This document shows, piece after piece, positions 20,363-35,125 of a stretch of DNA of 51,940 nucleotides (position 1 is the first letter of the stretch; each line of letters starts with the position of its first letter). Source of the stretch: Didymodactylos carnosus (taxonomy: Eukaryota > Rotifera > Eurotatoria > Philodinida > Philodinidae); the NCBI GenBank assembly GCA_905250885.1, contig CAJNOQ010000402.1, forward strand, positions 1 through 51,940, in the 5' to 3' direction. The notes under the pieces were generated by a model, which was given only the letters and a program-made list of their open reading frames with translations, was not told the origin of the DNA and made no database searches. Position numbers and translations under genes: made by a program.

Positions 20363-23300
20363 TTAGATCTTAAGAATTTTCACTTTCAACTTGAATTTTG
20401 AACTTGATCCGATTGTGTCAGGTAATTGAATACAAAACTATCTTGTTATGTTCTCTCTTTTCAGTGTGCATCATTTTCAAAAGAGATGAAGAATTTAGCC
20501 ATTTTTAAAGCGAAAGTGATGAACAGATTTTCTGTTGTTCTTTTGATCTTTTTGTATTTTTGGTTCATTTTTTTTTCTTATAGTTACGTAAAAGACGCGT
20601 AATCGTGTTAATTTACTTATACATTCCGGATTTACAGTCTAAACGGGTGTTTGGTTTTGTTTCTTTTTTTTTTGGTACTAATACTTGTGTTAATCAGGAT
20701 ATATATATATACCTTTTTCTTTTAACTGTTTTACATTTTCTCTGTCTTTCAACTTCAACTGAAAATTTAATGTGATTTTTTTTGTTTTGCTTTTGGGATT
20801 TGTTTGTTTTCATGCTAATTGTATGGAGTATGCATGTTCTATTAGAAGTTGTTCATTTATTGAACGAATTCATTTTCGAATTACCATCTGTTCGTGAATT
20901 CTTTTTGATTTGGTTTTGATGGAGATCTCGATTACATTGGGCATGTTTTTCTTCTGTGATTGACGAATGTATTTGTGACGTTTTTGTTTTTGTGTAATCA
21001 TCAATTTCTTTTTTTTTGAATAAAGTTCTTTATATTATTTTTATAAAAGATAAAGCCTGAATTCATCAGGATGTGAAATGGGAATTGAAGCTCTATATAC
21101 AATTTCTGAGAAAAGAGTAAGGTTACAATAAAGTAGGGAAAAATTTTGTTTCCATCTTCGATTACATCAAAGCTGATGCTCCTCATACATATTTGGTATT
21201 CTCCTTTGGCGAAATTTTTTGATTTGTCTGTTATGTCTCAAAGAAAAATTCTTTAAGGCTCATTCGCTCACATGAGACGATATAAGGTTTACTTCTTTTT
21301 TTAGCCATAAATAACATGTCGTAAAAAACGATCCACAAAATATATTTTGGATCGTGTTTTTTCATTGACGAAAATATTAAATGGAAGGAAAAGCAGGAAA
21401 ACGATGTTGTACAAGTATGTTTCTTGTACAAATATGGAAAAAAAGTGTAAAAGAATTAGCTGAATTTTATATAGTTCGATTCAGTTTTTATTTAGATCAT
21501 GAATATCAACTTTATTTTGAATAAAAAGCTTTTATGATTAGAAAATTAAGTTTTATTATTTATTCCCATTCTGAACTATATGTAAAAAGAGAAGAACTGT
21601 TTCATCGATATTGTTGCTATTATTATTATTCACAATATCTTCATCGAAATATTCTGAGAATCCAAGTATTTGAATTTAAGTATTGTCAAACGTAGCTAAA
21701 TTATTGGACGCATTATCAGTGACAATACATACGAGTTTTTCCTCCTGTTTTTGATTGCGGTAAACTTATGTTGCAATTCGATTGCAATGTGATCGCATTG
21801 CGTCGCACAATGCGGCAAAGTGCGTTCGTGACAGCGCAGATGTGTGATTGCAGCGATCACAATTGCGTCACAAGTATTAAAAAACCGACGATATCTATAT
21901 CAAATAGCTGTAAAACTTTACAACTCGAAAATGAAAGAAAAGCGAGTCTAAATCTTTGTCTTTATGATTGAATTTTCCAACAAGTGTTCATATTCGAAAT
22001 TGTGAATATGTAATTAACGCTTTAATCACAAATAAAATTCGGTGATAATCACAAAGAATTTATTACATGTAACCTTTTTTTCAGTTCATTGATCTATTAA
22101 CCAACGCAGACTAAAAAAATTCAGGAGTGCGACAGAAATCCTAAATATCTCTATTAGAGGGCTCGCAACATACTGAAAACCTGAAAATCCGAGCTTTCAA
22201 AATATCCCATGAAAGAGTGGTTGGGAACAATCGATATTTAACCGTCTACAGAAATAAGCTGATAATTGTGTAATGATAACGGTGAGAAAACGAAAAATAT
22301 GATGCTTATCGGAAAAGTAGATGCGCTATGTAACATTTATTAGAAACGATTGCTTAATGATTTGAACTGATGACAAGCAAACACTTCAGTTTAATGAAAT
22401 TTTATTTTTATTTTTATTCTCGCAGATTGAAATATATTTATATTGACAGGGTTTCATGATTCGCTTGAAAGAGAAGAAACGCAGTCGTAAACATCAATTT
22501 TATGTCAGTTTTTGTTTGAATATGATTTATTATTGTTCAATTATGATAAAACAAATTAAAAAAAGATCTGAAAAGAAAAGTATACGTGAGAATTCTTATT
22601 CAACATGTATACCACCTATATACTTGCCAAAATAAAATCATTTTTTGTTTTAATTCGATATGTTGATTTAACGATGGCAAAAGCGTTGAAGAGATGAAGC
22701 CAAAAAATCTGTCGAATGTCACAAATTCGGACTATAAGTAAAAGCATAGACAACATGCCGAACACGATGTCAGAAGAACAGTGCATAGAACTAGCGTGCG
22801 AAACATTATACACGATTAAGAGAATATAAAACATTGCCATGAGATATGATTGATTTATAGAACTTTCTTTTCTCACTCTAAGAAAGAAAAACTGATTACG
22901 TGTAAAATTTTTCACAAATAATATTATTTTGCGTTTATTCTTACAATGATGAACATCGTTAAAGAAAGAGATTTGACTACACTACTCGCATCAGCGCAAC
23001 GTTAAATGTTTCAACAACCATCTAAACAGTTTTTCATTAACGAAGTTAAACGCGATAAAGAGAGACCCAAAATCGATGCACTACTGTTAAATTCAAATTT
23101 ATTTAGTTAATTATTGTTTGTCAATGTCATGCTTTCAGAAACAAACAATTGTAAATTAGATTTCAAATCCCTTTTTGAATTAAACATAGTATTTAGAAAC
23201 TTTGTTTAGCCCGAAATTTTTAAAAAAAGAAGTTTTCTCGTTCCGCATCCGACGTGGTGCCAAAATTTTCAACATCGTTTTGCCTCTGGTCCCATGCAGT

Positions 23301-24807
23301 GACTTTTCCGAAAATTTATGAGCAAGACCATAAGCAAATTTTTTTCTGAAGTACCTCGATCCAAAAGTTATCGTGTACAAAATAATCGACTATGGAGAGG
23401 ACGAATCTGCAATCGATTTTGATCGAAGAAGTTTTTAAAATTTTTCGATTTGGTAATATGGATTTTCAAACACTCTGAACTTTATGAACTAAATAGATTT
23501 TAATACTGCTTTTAAAATTAATGTAAAACTATCGCCGCCGTTTTTCCATTTCCGTTTCCGCTTTTTGTCTACGACCTCATTGTTTTTAACATTATTTATA
23601 TTATTCACTAAATTGATCTAACTGTATAGATGTAAAGCTTTCAATTGTTGTTTGCTCGTTAAACAGAGCATAGAGTCTCTGTTTTTTTATTATGTTTTTT
23701 GACTTTCTGATAGGAAATAACAAAAAAAAGAACAGCATACGATACATATCTAGAGTTTCAGCTTAAACAAAACATTTTGTGATGCTTTCTAATCATAGTT
23801 CAGATCACATGATTTTTTTCGTTCTTTTAAATCAGTTAGAATTTTCAAGATATGAGAATACTTTTTTGATTTTTATTGATAAATAAAATAATAACCAGAC
23901 AATAGAGACCGCGTGTCATTGTCTTGAATAACAATTTTTGTCGTATTTTCTCATATAGGGTAACTTAACAATGCTTTCGTTCGAAACAGCAATTATTCAC
24001 GAAAAAACGTTTCAAAAATTCGGAATTTAATCCGTTCAGGGTTGAAGCAGAACTCTTTACACTAGAGTAATACATAAGTAGCATTATATAGCGCGTTTGT
24101 CGAAGAACTCGAGACGAAGGTCAGTGTGTAATAGTTAAGCAAAACTTATATATCAAGAGCGTCAAATTGTGATCGTGTATCAAACATAAAAGATGTGTTA
24201 GTTATCCTTGAACGAATTTTTTCGATTCTATTTCGAAAGTTTTCTTCTGAAATTTTCATCCTGAAATCTCTTCTTCTTTTTTTTTTGGAAAGACATGTCA
24301 AAATTTCTTCTATGACTATTGATGTTATTCATTTACACCCTACATCTGAGATTATACAACTGTTGTGAGTTTATTTCTAGCTAGTGTTTTGGTCATAGGC
24401 ATATGTTGTTCAAGTCGAATCAGTCTGTCTCAACAAGTATAATATCCATTATATTTACATAAAAACAAATAGATATAGACGTCTGTCATCATAGTTTATT
24501 TGTAATTTGAGTTTGACATTTATTTTATAAAAAACATAATTTCTTTGTCTTTTTAAAAGCACTTTTTTTTCTCTAATTCTTTCCAGAGTAGAAGACCATC
24601 ACTAAATAGCAGATCATTGTCGAGTTTCTGACTTGAAAGACAAATAGAAGACCATAGTCCTGTATTAATTTTGAGCAGTTGAACGATTTTAAGGAAGTCT
24701 TTGTATATAAAGGCAGAAATCAGTTAAGGACTCCCTCTCAGGAAAAAACTTTTTTATCTTACATTCGATTTCGATTTGCGAGACAAGGGGCAAAATTGAT
24801 ATAACTC

Positions 24808-25140
24808 TTAGCAAAAGTGTTATAACTTTGTTGTTGGAAGGTGCAGAAAGGTACGAGTGGTCTCAAATGAAAGTAGACACCTAAATCTAAAATTTAATCC
24901 GCGGCGATTTTTGAATTTCGCTTCTGTTCATTCCCTACACGTAGTTTAAGTCAGACCTCTGAAAATAATCGTAATTCGGCGGAGTATTTGCTACTTATCT
25001 CTGCGCAGAAGACAAAAATCAAAAATCGCTACGGATTAAAGTTTAGATAAATGTCTTAGCTTCAAAATAAAAAAGAATAATGAAGGTTTAACGATGAATC
25101 GTCTAGGAGTTATTACAACTTTACTGCGCCAAAACCGTAT
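24808..25140. repeat. Decayed foldback element
   Basis: 24895-24918 (TTAATCCGCGGCGATTTTTG) pairs with 25020-25045 (CAAAAATCGCTACGGATTAA), and weaker inverted similarity extends outward on both sides (GTTATAACT / AGTTATTACAAC). Parts resemble the arms of the palindrome at the right end of the window. Confidence 0.5.
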
Positions 25141-26725
25141 TCTAAGCAATGACCTCGTCACTTTATTAATTATAGTTCAGCACCTTAAGCAAAACTAGTA
25201 TAACTCTGCAAGACAAAGTCGTACAAAGCTCTGGATATCTCATTCTGATCAGAACACTCTGCTCAGCATAGCTTCATGTCCGTTAAAATGGACAACCTTA
25301 AAAAATTTTAATTAAAACGTGAAATTTAGCAAAAGGTGATTTTTAGGGCTTTCAGAACCCTCCAAAAACGTTGAATTTTTGGCAAACTAAGATGGATTCT
25401 GAAAGATGATACTTTGGGATACTGAACCGTATGGTTACTTCAGTTTCGAAGAAAACATCGAATTCTTGAGGGCGGGCCTTAAGAGAGAAATAAAATGATG
25501 CTGCATGTGTATTTTTGATCTCATAACCAAACCAAAAGAATGATCATATATATATATGTATCTTATATTATATATTCATTTTTTATATGTAAACATCTTT
25601 CTTTGAACGTGTTAAATCATTTGGTGACGAAAAAGTAATCAAATAAACGAGAAAAACAGAATATAAGGAATAGAAATCAGTTATGCTATGGAAAAGGGCG
25701 TTAATTCTTTTGACAGACGGAACAAAATTATACTTCAGTTGAAGACCACCCAAGACAATGATTTGGCGAGACACATGAAAAGATCACTGATCTTCTAATT
25801 TGGGAGAAAGGGAGAAAGAGGGTTACTATCGTTTTCTTCTCTTTTTTGTTTTAAACTGCTCTTTTATCAAATTAAAAAAAAAGACTTTGTTGATAAACAC
25901 TTTTAGCCTTCTGTACTTTTTTTTCGCTGTTTTTTTATGATAAATAAAACATGTCTTTTTTGTACAAATACTCAAAAAAAATTTTTACTTTTTTTTCCTG
26001 GACCTATATGTACATCTTAATGATGGCTACCAGCGTCTATTTTTTTTCTGCGATAGTGAACGCAATACTTTTTTTTCTTTATTAAATGACTGCATATCAA
26101 TAAAAAAAAAAAAGAAGAGTCATAAGAATTTTCTTTTTTTAACGAAGTTAAATAACTATTTTCTCTCACTGTACTTTCACTCCAATCTTCTATCCTATTA
26201 GCGACCCTAATTTACCTTCATCTATGAAATAAAAACAACAGCAACACATAAAAAGAAATATTATTAATTTCTCTTTCTCTCTTCATTTTAGGTTTTTTTT
26301 ATATTTTAGCAACTTTTTCACAATACATATAAAAATAAAAAAGGTAGTATTGTGTGGCATTAAAATAATAATAGTATCGCAGACTATACTTAAGAAGAAT
26401 AAACTTATTTGCAGTTTTTTTCATTACACTTTAAATCTCATAAATCGATGAACGCAAGCATGGGTGTTTTAATGATCGTACGTTATCGTAAATCGATACA
26501 TATTGGCTTAACAAGTTCATTTACTCGAATTTTCTTACAAGTGTGCTATTTTACTGTTGGAAGACGATTTTAAGAGTGACATTAAAACAAGTAAGTTTTC
26601 TCTCATTTAAAATCCTGAGAAGAAATGATAATTTATCATTGTTAGTTTAGTGTTACAACCGAAGAGTCATAAATCTATGAATTCTTCTCAAAGTGTGTGA
26701 GCGTATTTTATCTAGTAGAGTAAAG

Positions 26726-27700
26726 AATCAAACTGGAGAATCGTGACGAGTGGATTATTATTGAAGAAGCTGATGACGGTGATGAATACAAAAACTCAAT
26801 CACTCCTGTAATACAATTTTACGATAAAGGTATCACATAGTTCTTATTCTAATATTGTTACTATTACAATCAGTACCTTACTTTCTTTTCATGTGTTATT
26901 TCTCTTATTTTACTATACTAATCGTGTATTCGCATATATTGTGTTACACAAATTTAAATATCTTTGTATCTATAGATATCAATGAATGGGAGAATAAGTA
27001 TTGAATGAATATTCTTTAATAAATGGTCCATAAATTATGTAAAATAGTAAGATCATGTATACAATGATATATGTACTATTTGCAGCATGATTTAAGTTTA
27101 AGTTTCTTTGATTCATCAATGGTATTGGATGCCGAGACTATATTCATAATCATTCAGTCATGTCTATTTCCTCTCAAAGGTGCATATTGAATTATTTGAC
27201 GAGACTGAGAATAAATACATAAATCATTCATTCTTCACCTGTAATTTCATCAAATGATTATGGTAGTCGTAGCATCTTTCTGATTAAATTTGATTTACGA
27301 GTTTTATGTCACTTGAGATTGACTGCTAGTCTCCCTAGATTAATCAAGATATTTAATCATTTTTACACACTATATGATAACTATATGACTTTTAAATGTT
27401 TTAGATTCGATATTTTTTTTTTCTGCATAAAAAGTTATTGAGATTTGTCGAGTTTGAAGTGCCGGACAAATACATTGAAAAGAAGTTTAGTATAAGAATA
27501 CGTTTCCTGTTGCAACTATGACTATTGTCTATTTATTTTTTCTGCAAGAGATTAGTGAGCTGTCACTTGTAAAAACTCTTTCTAATGAAATTAATAGTTG
27601 GAACCTTCTAAAAATGCTGACATTGACTTCGTCAATTGTAGAAGCTGAAAAACTTAGAAGCTTGTTGAACAGTCAAAATGATGTCATAGGGGTCTATTCT
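26726..27700 (+). other. Cluster of coding-like short exons; possible unrecognised gene or pseudogene
   Basis: Three stretches join in phase by plausible splice sites: 26726-26829 (includes ENRDEWIIIEEADDGDEY), 26976-26997 and 27097-27179 (includes NLSFFDSSMVLDAETIF). Further open stretches at about 27432-27500 (FVEFEVPDKYIEKKF) and 27529-27700 (EINSWNLLKMLTL, VEAEKLRSLLNSQND) have protein-like composition but do not link cleanly. The acceptors are poor and no family is recognised. It may be a decayed gene or chance. No product is proposed. Confidence 0.22.
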
Positions 27701-28899
27701 TCTTTCTTTTTGTTGTTCTATATCTATTTGATGGAAATTCTTTACTGTCTCTTCCTTTTAAAAAATAAAGGTTAGAAATGCTGCCTTTTGTGTGGTCAAT
27801 ATATTTTATAACTGGAATTTCTAGAACTAGTCACTGTCGTCGACATAGAACTAATAGAAAGTATCGTTTAGGTGTAGAGTATCTCGGTTATTTTGTGCTA
27901 AGTACTCCATTTCGCACCTTAGCCACTGATAAAGTCCATATGGTTAAATGAACATAACATTTCAGACATAACGGATAATTGAAGGTAAAAACTGACAAAT
28001 TGAATGATTATGGAGCTTTCAACTCGAAGATTGTCAGTAAATTCCAAAAAAATATATAGGAAAAACTGATTTAAAAGGCGTAAATATTTTTACAACCGTA
28101 TAGGTTAACAAAAATCAAATTTAAACTACATGCTTCTTCTAACACATACAACATATCCGATAAATACCAGCTGTCAAAAGTGAACTAATTAAAAGTCAAT
28201 CTTTCTTGAATCGTTCACTATAGGTTTTAGCAGGAGTGTTTGTTTACTCTTGTGAAATCCAATTATTATTGAGTGAAGAAAGTCTGATTTATATAATTAT
28301 TTATTTTTCTTGTTCAATACGTTTTTCTTTTCTTTTTCAATGATATTACAACAGCATAAGGAAAAATAAAAACAGAACAAAACAGAAAGAAAATGAACAA
28401 TCACTTGTATTACAATAAATCTGAAAAAGAAAAACATACGTTTGTTGTTCTTTCGTCTTAGAAGATTCCATGTATATTCTGCAGTTTCTTGTTGTTTTTA
28501 ACTAACCATCAACACCGTAATCCTGAAATCATGTGAAATTTAAAACAATCTCTAAGAAGTTGATATCATTAGATGTGGGTATCATTTATCAAATGCATTC
28601 AAGTAAGAATCATCTAAGTTTTGTATATCAATAATAACGATAATTTATACTCTAGAGCATCTGCAGTTTCAATAAAAGATCAAGATACATCGGATTTTGT
28701 AATGAGCACAAGAGTTAGCAAAATTGTCATGCTTCTTCAGAAGAGTCTAAGTTGTCTGGCACAAAATTTTGTAACAGTGCATAGACAATAAATAGCTCTA
28801 CCACCTTTATAAATACACATACGAAACATAGTGGTAAAATTACGAACAGACTTCGAATTACTGTCCATTCTAACATTTGGCAGATAGTTTTACATTGAA

Positions 28900-29393
28900 A
28901 ATTGAAATTCAGTGCAATATCAAACTCCACTAAAAGAAATTAAAATTTCAATTTCCACTAGTGCAGATTAAAATGTAGATGTTTATATATATGGTGAAAC
29001 ATAGATTTTCATTAACTAATATTTTGAAGAGAAAAGTTGAGCTGACAATGTATGAAAACAAGCTTACAATATGCGGAGTGCAATTCTAAATCCAACAGTG
29101 ATTGAAGAAGGAGTCTGCGAGGAGTAATGCTCTGAACGACTGATAAAACGATCCTATTGTAAGCTCTAGTAATGTTGTTGTTTTCATGTCTGGTTCAGAA
29201 TTGCCCTTCGCATATTGTAAGCTTGTTTTCATACATTGTCAGCTCAACTTTTCTCTTCAAAATATTAGTTAATGAAAATCTATGTTTCACCATACATATA
29301 AACATCTGCATTTTAATCTACACTAGTGGGAACTGTAATTTTAATTTTCATTAGCGGAGTTTTAAATTGCACTAAATTTCAATTCCCACTATA
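28900..29393. repeat. Near-perfect palindrome, ~190-bp arms
   Basis: 28900-29092 and 29200-29393 are inverted copies at roughly 90 per cent identity by eye. A central block is shared without difference (for example GAGCTGACAATGTATGAAAA and its reverse complement). The spacer is about 105 bp. No transposase frame or clear target duplication is seen. Confidence 0.88.
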
Positions 29394-32300
29394 ATAAAAG
29401 CATTATATCTTTCGTCGTGTGTTACATAAACATATAGATATAGGCTAGAATTTATCACATACATATGTATCTTACTTTATATACAGAAAGGAAGAAGGTC
29501 AAAAATTATAGCCTGTAAATGATATGCGCATGTTTAACTAATTGTTGACTACTTGTATCGTGATCTCGCTGGTTATCTATTTATGATCAGTGTGCCTGAT
29601 ACGATCCCTTAGGGATTACTACGATATGAACAATTAAGAAAAAGGAAAGAAAAATGAACAATAACAATAGTACTAGTGATGTATTGAAACTCGTTTACCT
29701 ATATAATCTTCTTGTCTCAATAAATATAGATATTAGCTGATAACATCGACTAGAAAAGGAAATTGCAAACATGACTCCGCACCATTTTCCTTTTATATCG
29801 GCGATAATACAAAAAAGGACGTGGCACTTTTTGATGGTTTTAAAAGTTCATCAAACCTTAGAAAGTGGCTCTTGCCAGAGTCGAGTCTACTATATCGAAT
29901 TATAGTCTTTACAGCTCAGACTGAGTTCGCTCGACTGAGAACACCTTATAAAAATCTAGAAATTTCTTCTCGAATGACTTCTGAACGTTATCTATATCGA
30001 AACGAAGCATTTCCAGAAACAATAAATATATAACCGGTATTTGTTTGTTGTTATTACTGCTGTTTGGAATGCATGTTCATACAGTAGTTTATCGACGACA
30101 ATTTTTTTGTTCAAAATTATATTAAAATGACCGTACGTGCTGTGCTGTCTTACTGCAGTTTGTTCAATATCACATACTATGCTGTGGCTAATAATGCTTT
30201 ATAAGTTGAATAACAATTTTTTAATACGTAATGCCACTACGAGATACTTACACTTTCTGGTTGAATTAGTTTTAGTTTACCATAGAAGAGTGAAACCATG
30301 TGTATATTTACTTCCTCTTTATTGTAGTACTAAGTTAAAGATGCGAAATGACTTCTTTATAATGTTGATGTTACAGCCAAAAATTAAGTGGCAATATACT
30401 GATGTTTTTGCATCAGTAAAGAGCACACACTATCCTTTTTAAAATAGGAGTCAAATAAGGGAGGTCGCGATTTTCAGTGATTCGGGTGTGGTATCGAAGT
30501 TCACTGGTGTCGAGTGGTCTTGAAATCACATGGTTTGTAGGTAATCTACACCTCTGAATCTTTTAACATGTTTGTTTTTGAAAACAAATCTAGAAACCTG
30601 ATGATCACCGAGTTTTACGAAAATTAGAATGTTCAGGCTGTTTTCACCTAAGATTAAAAGATTTCACTCATTTCATTCACTCAAAACACGTCAGAACAAG
30701 TTAAAAACTTCAAGATGTACAGTATTTAGGCTATTTTATACGGTATTTATACGAAATCCACGAAAAAGAATTATAAAACTTGATCGTTTTTCAAAAGAAT
30801 ATCTAAAAAGATACTTTAAACAAATACATAAGTTTGCGGTTTTTGGATGGTATGACCAACTTTAGCGGACATAATTAACCATATTGCAGAACTTTTCAAG
30901 ACGCATCGAATGATGTATTGCACTAGACTAAGTACTGGATAGTTACGGAAAAACTTCGGTTTTCCAGTCATACTGATGTGTTATGTGCTTGTTTGTTTTC
31001 AAGTAGATTTTGTCGGATATGTTCAGTCGTAAGCGCTCCGACGGGCTGAAATCATCGAATAAGATGGTTTCAATGCGTTTGAAACACATTGAAGCAATAC
31101 AAGGTGATGGACTGATTCAAAGTCTTTTGCCTACTGGTCCTTTGTAGACTTATCTATACTAGCTACGGGTTTTAAACTTCTGATTTGGACTCATAAAGAC
31201 TTTTCTCTTGAGTAATTCATTTTTTATGATTAGTATCATTAGTATCGATGATAAATGATTCACAGGAAGGAAATGCTTGACTGTACTTTAAAATGTATAA
31301 AACAGTCAATTCACTTCCCAAGGTTGTAATATTGTCTAACATTATACTCTAGGACATATGTGGTTCTACACGCAGAGGCTTTCATCCTACGGTACCTTTA
31401 AGGCAAATAAATGCAAGATACGTTTTAGATTTTTCAGAGGATACATTTTTAACTTTTTTACGTTTTGTTTCTCTTAGTATCTTTCACTGTACGTTTTATG
31501 ACATTGAATGTTATACTCAAAAACCTGTGTATAAAAAATGTATAATCTCTTTCTTATCACACGTTTTATGTACAAGACAATTATCCAGCAAATACAGCTG
31601 ATAATTTGTAACAGAAGAACACATAAACGAAAAAAAAGGAAGAAAAATTAAAGTGAAAACATACGATTCTTCCACATTTGGCTAAATATTATATATACAA
31701 ATATTATATGATCGAGAATAGTTGGAAACAACAAAAGTGTGAAATAGTACAGTTGAGAGAAAAAAATCGAGAAGATTTGAAAAGAAATCAACTTGTTTAT
31801 ACACATAAAGAAAGAAAGTAAAATTTACCGGAAACAAAGTGAATTTGGTGAGTTTCATTGTATTCATTTTGCTTGTTTGTCATTGAGAAAGGTTCAAGTT
31901 TTCCTTAATTCAGACTGTGACAATATGTCATAGCAAATCAATGTGGATCATTATCTCGAGATATATATATATATGTGTCACAGTGTTTTGTTTACCCTAC
32001 TAATCAGTGGATGGCATATGATACTTTCGTGAGAAATATGGAAAATAGTTACACAGTTCAGTCTTGCTGTCTCACTCAGAACGATGAAACATTGAAAAAA
32101 GATGAACTTTGCATTATTGTATAGCATCACCTAATGTAAGATGATAGTGTTTTTTTTGCCAAAAGGCAGTCGGTAATGATAAGAAGATGATGTTTCTGAT
32201 ATGGAAATCATAAAAAAAACATAATGTATGGTTAAAACAGACTAAAGTTTTGTATACCAGAGTAGTTGAATTGTATAGTTTTCTATACATATTGCTGCAA

Positions 32301-32879
32301 TACACTTCGTAAACATTCGCTCAAGTTGAGAGTAGTGTTCAATTTAACAATATAAATAATTGTAGAAAAATGAAGTGAATATTAGTTGCCTACATACATC
32401 TTGTAACCCATAAAAATGGATTGGATTGGAGGAACTAAAAAAGATTTTGACTTTTTAGCTTCTGAACTAAATTTTTAAACAGACAAAATGTTCTATAGTA
32501 ATTAAACTTCAACTCACTATAGGATTTCCAAACAATTCGAGGTTTTCAAGTAAAATCTATTTTTTGTCAGCCCGAGAACGCGTTCAGGAAGAAATTAGTA
32601 CAGTATTAGAAATCAGCGTGTTAAGCGAGATCGAATCATGTATAGCACAATACGTTTTTGACTGAAAAATGGACGGAATTTTTTCTATGAATCAGGAAGA
32701 CTGATTTTTTTGAACAAAGCGATTTTTTCTGGAAACATTTATGTTTTCTTGAAAAGCACCAGAGTTCACTAAGCAGTGACAATTATTCATGACAAAGTGG
32801 CTACGAGCAAAAAAATTCTGATGTGCGCCTGTTATTGGAAGAATACTCATAGTAATAAAACTTTACATAGCCAAGCTCT

Positions 32880-33290
32880 TGACTTCTTAAATTTTTCCAT
32901 TAAGAGCTTGACTCAAGATCTTGGTAAGGAACGGAAGAAATTCAAGAACTTCTTAGAACCCAAGATTCTTGAAATTTCTTGAGCCCTTGTACCCAGATCT
33001 TGGTAATTCTTGAATCACCGTTTTATTTCACATTTTCCTTACATATGACTTCGAAAATTTTCTTTTCTTGGACATAACTGCTCAAGGATGAGCCTACGAC
33101 TACATATAATTATATGTTTAATAGTGATGCCTGCCACATAAAAAAAAATGTGAATAAATTTTCATCTCACTACTCTGAAACGTTTTAACTCAATTTACTC
33201 AAGATCTTCAGTACAAATTTCAAGAATTCAAGATCTTGTGACATTTCGTAACCTAAGGTCTTGGGTACAAGCAGTTTCACTAGGATGTGA
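32880..33290. repeat. Decayed inverted repeat rich in AAGATCTTG words
   Basis: CTTGTACCCAGATCTTGG near 32986 faces CTAAGGTCTTGGGTACAAG near 33253, and several CAAGATCTTG/CAAGAATTC words lie between. It is related to the repeat in DAW1 intron 4. Confidence 0.5.
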
Positions 33291-35125
33291 CCTTCTCCTT
33301 AGGAAAAACGGCTTTAATTTTACATCTGATTTGAATAGAACTGACACTTGTTAAAGGCTACTAGCTAACTAACCTATTCTAACAATTTGGACTCAAAAGA
33401 TTGAAGCATGGTGTAGTTATCGATGTTGTAAGTGGCAAAGTAGGGCTGTTCTCACAGTACATTTTTCCCAAATTTGGCACGATAGAGATCGAGTTCGTTT
33501 TAAATGAAACTAGGCACTTCTACCTAAAATCGACATGCAGTCCGTTGTCACTCGTCCACTCGGAAAATATTGCTCGAACGAGCAACTTGCCCGGTCACGC
33601 ACGATACTATCTCGGAAACCATAGGTTCTCTAACGGGCGGGAAGTCTTTATTCTTCTTCGCACATTGTACATTCATTGTGAATCAAAATTATGTGTTCAA
33701 CCTTTTTTCTTTCTCGTGGGAGAAACGAAAACAAATTTAACTCAGTATCATCCATCTTATCTTCCCGATCTGGCAATATTGCTAGTTCGGACAAGATCGG
33801 TATTGCCTGTTTCGGCAATATACCTTGCAAGAGCAGGCAACAATTGAATAATACATTTATTTATACGTACTTTTATATGTATACGAAGCCTTACTCGCAT
33901 GTTTCTTTTTATGTAAAGTAAATAGGAAGGTTATATGTGACAAGAATTGTGATTATTGATAAACTGCAATTTATAGGACGCGGCTCCGTGGTATTTATCA
34001 TGTTCTGTATTACTGCAAATCGCATTTGCAGGTGATTTTTGTTTACTATCAGTCATAGATTTGAAGCTGCGAAACAGTGGTATAGTTTTGAAGTCTGAAA
34101 TGAACAACACAGATTACTACTAGAATATGCAGAAAGTCGAAATAGCATACGTAGCTTTTCATATGAAGACTTATATGAGGAAAAAAATTTTTCGTTTCTG
34201 TAACATTCTCATTCAACTCATATTAAATAATACATGTTAACCTCGAGAATGGGGCTTCGTGCCTGATCGGGCATTTGACGCTCTTTTAAGTGGAATAAGT
34301 CTCTTTATGCGTCGTCACTTCCATTTTTGCGCTGATGCGTTGCGAGAAAAAAATATGGAAATCTGGCCGCTCTCTGGCCACTGACATAGGCTTTTCGAAA
34401 AACTCGCTTCTCTTGCGTAGCATGCGTTTGAAAGTTGATAGTTCGAAAAGTACCTAATTGCCCGCCAATAATATGCGTTTTTCTCCTCAAGGGAAGGGAA
34501 TTTTGACGAAAGACTCTGTCAGATTTTGGATAAAAGTTTTTAGTCTCATTTGAAACAACCCTGAGCTGTGCAGGAGCTCTCAGAGGTGAGAAAAGTATAC
34601 CAATGTGAGCATGGATAGTGTTTTGAGAAAAACATACAACAAGGTGAAGGTCTGATAACTCAGTGAAATGGAGATGGAATAGGCGAAGTGAGTTAGAGTC
34701 TGAATGTGCGAGAAGAGCTCTTTCAGATCGGCCAGTGCTTTATTCAGTTTGTAAGCGATAAAAAAAGGGTTCAGTCATATCAGTGACATGCTTTCTTTAT
34801 ATTAATATTTGTCATTGTCTTCCGTCATCTTTGTTCTTTTTATTTCGACGAGCAAAATTATGAATATTATGCATACTATAAATCCATACACTTCTGGAAG
34901 CAGGCGTGCTAAGATCTTCATATCGTAACTATTTAAAGGCGGCTATAAGGATTTGACTCCGGAACGGGATATATGTAGGTTTGTAGAGAAAGACTTCCTC
35001 TATCCAATGGTGTATATATTATCAAATTCCGTTGGGCATCGTGAGAGAAAATTAAAGGTAACATCTCTTTTTTAGACCTTTTTAGAAATTTTTTTTATTT
35101 TTGAGTTCAATGTTGTGCATTATAG

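Larger units (their letters stand above)
19643..26725. other. Gene-poor region downstream of the SR pair
   Basis: About 7 kb with no recognised gene. It holds foldbacks at 19.90-20.36 and 24.81-25.14 kb, short (AT)n runs near 20.70 and 25.54 kb, and poly-T/poly-A tracts at 25.85-26.30 kb. A small patch at 21.76-21.87 kb is enriched in GCAAT/ATTGC and GCG words. Open frames here are short and of AT-rich chance composition. Confidence 0.5.

Noticed and set aside
21755..21875. Patch with repeated GCAAT/ATTGC and GCG words, considered as a MITE
   Set aside because: No clear terminal inverted repeat or target duplication could be drawn.
22616..22915. 99-codon hydrophobic frame on the minus strand resembling a membrane protein
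   Set aside because: It begins at a non-ATG codon; hydrophobic residues are expected from AT-rich chance translation; no family motif or splice context.
30137..30442. 101-codon frame
   Set aside because: Composition is typical of translated AT-rich DNA (Leu, Tyr, Phe, Asn), with no motif.
33401..33847. 148-codon open frame, the longest in the gene-poor middle
   Set aside because: No ATG-based start context, no recognisable domain, and it overlaps frames on both strands in a less AT-rich, repeat-like patch; most likely chance.
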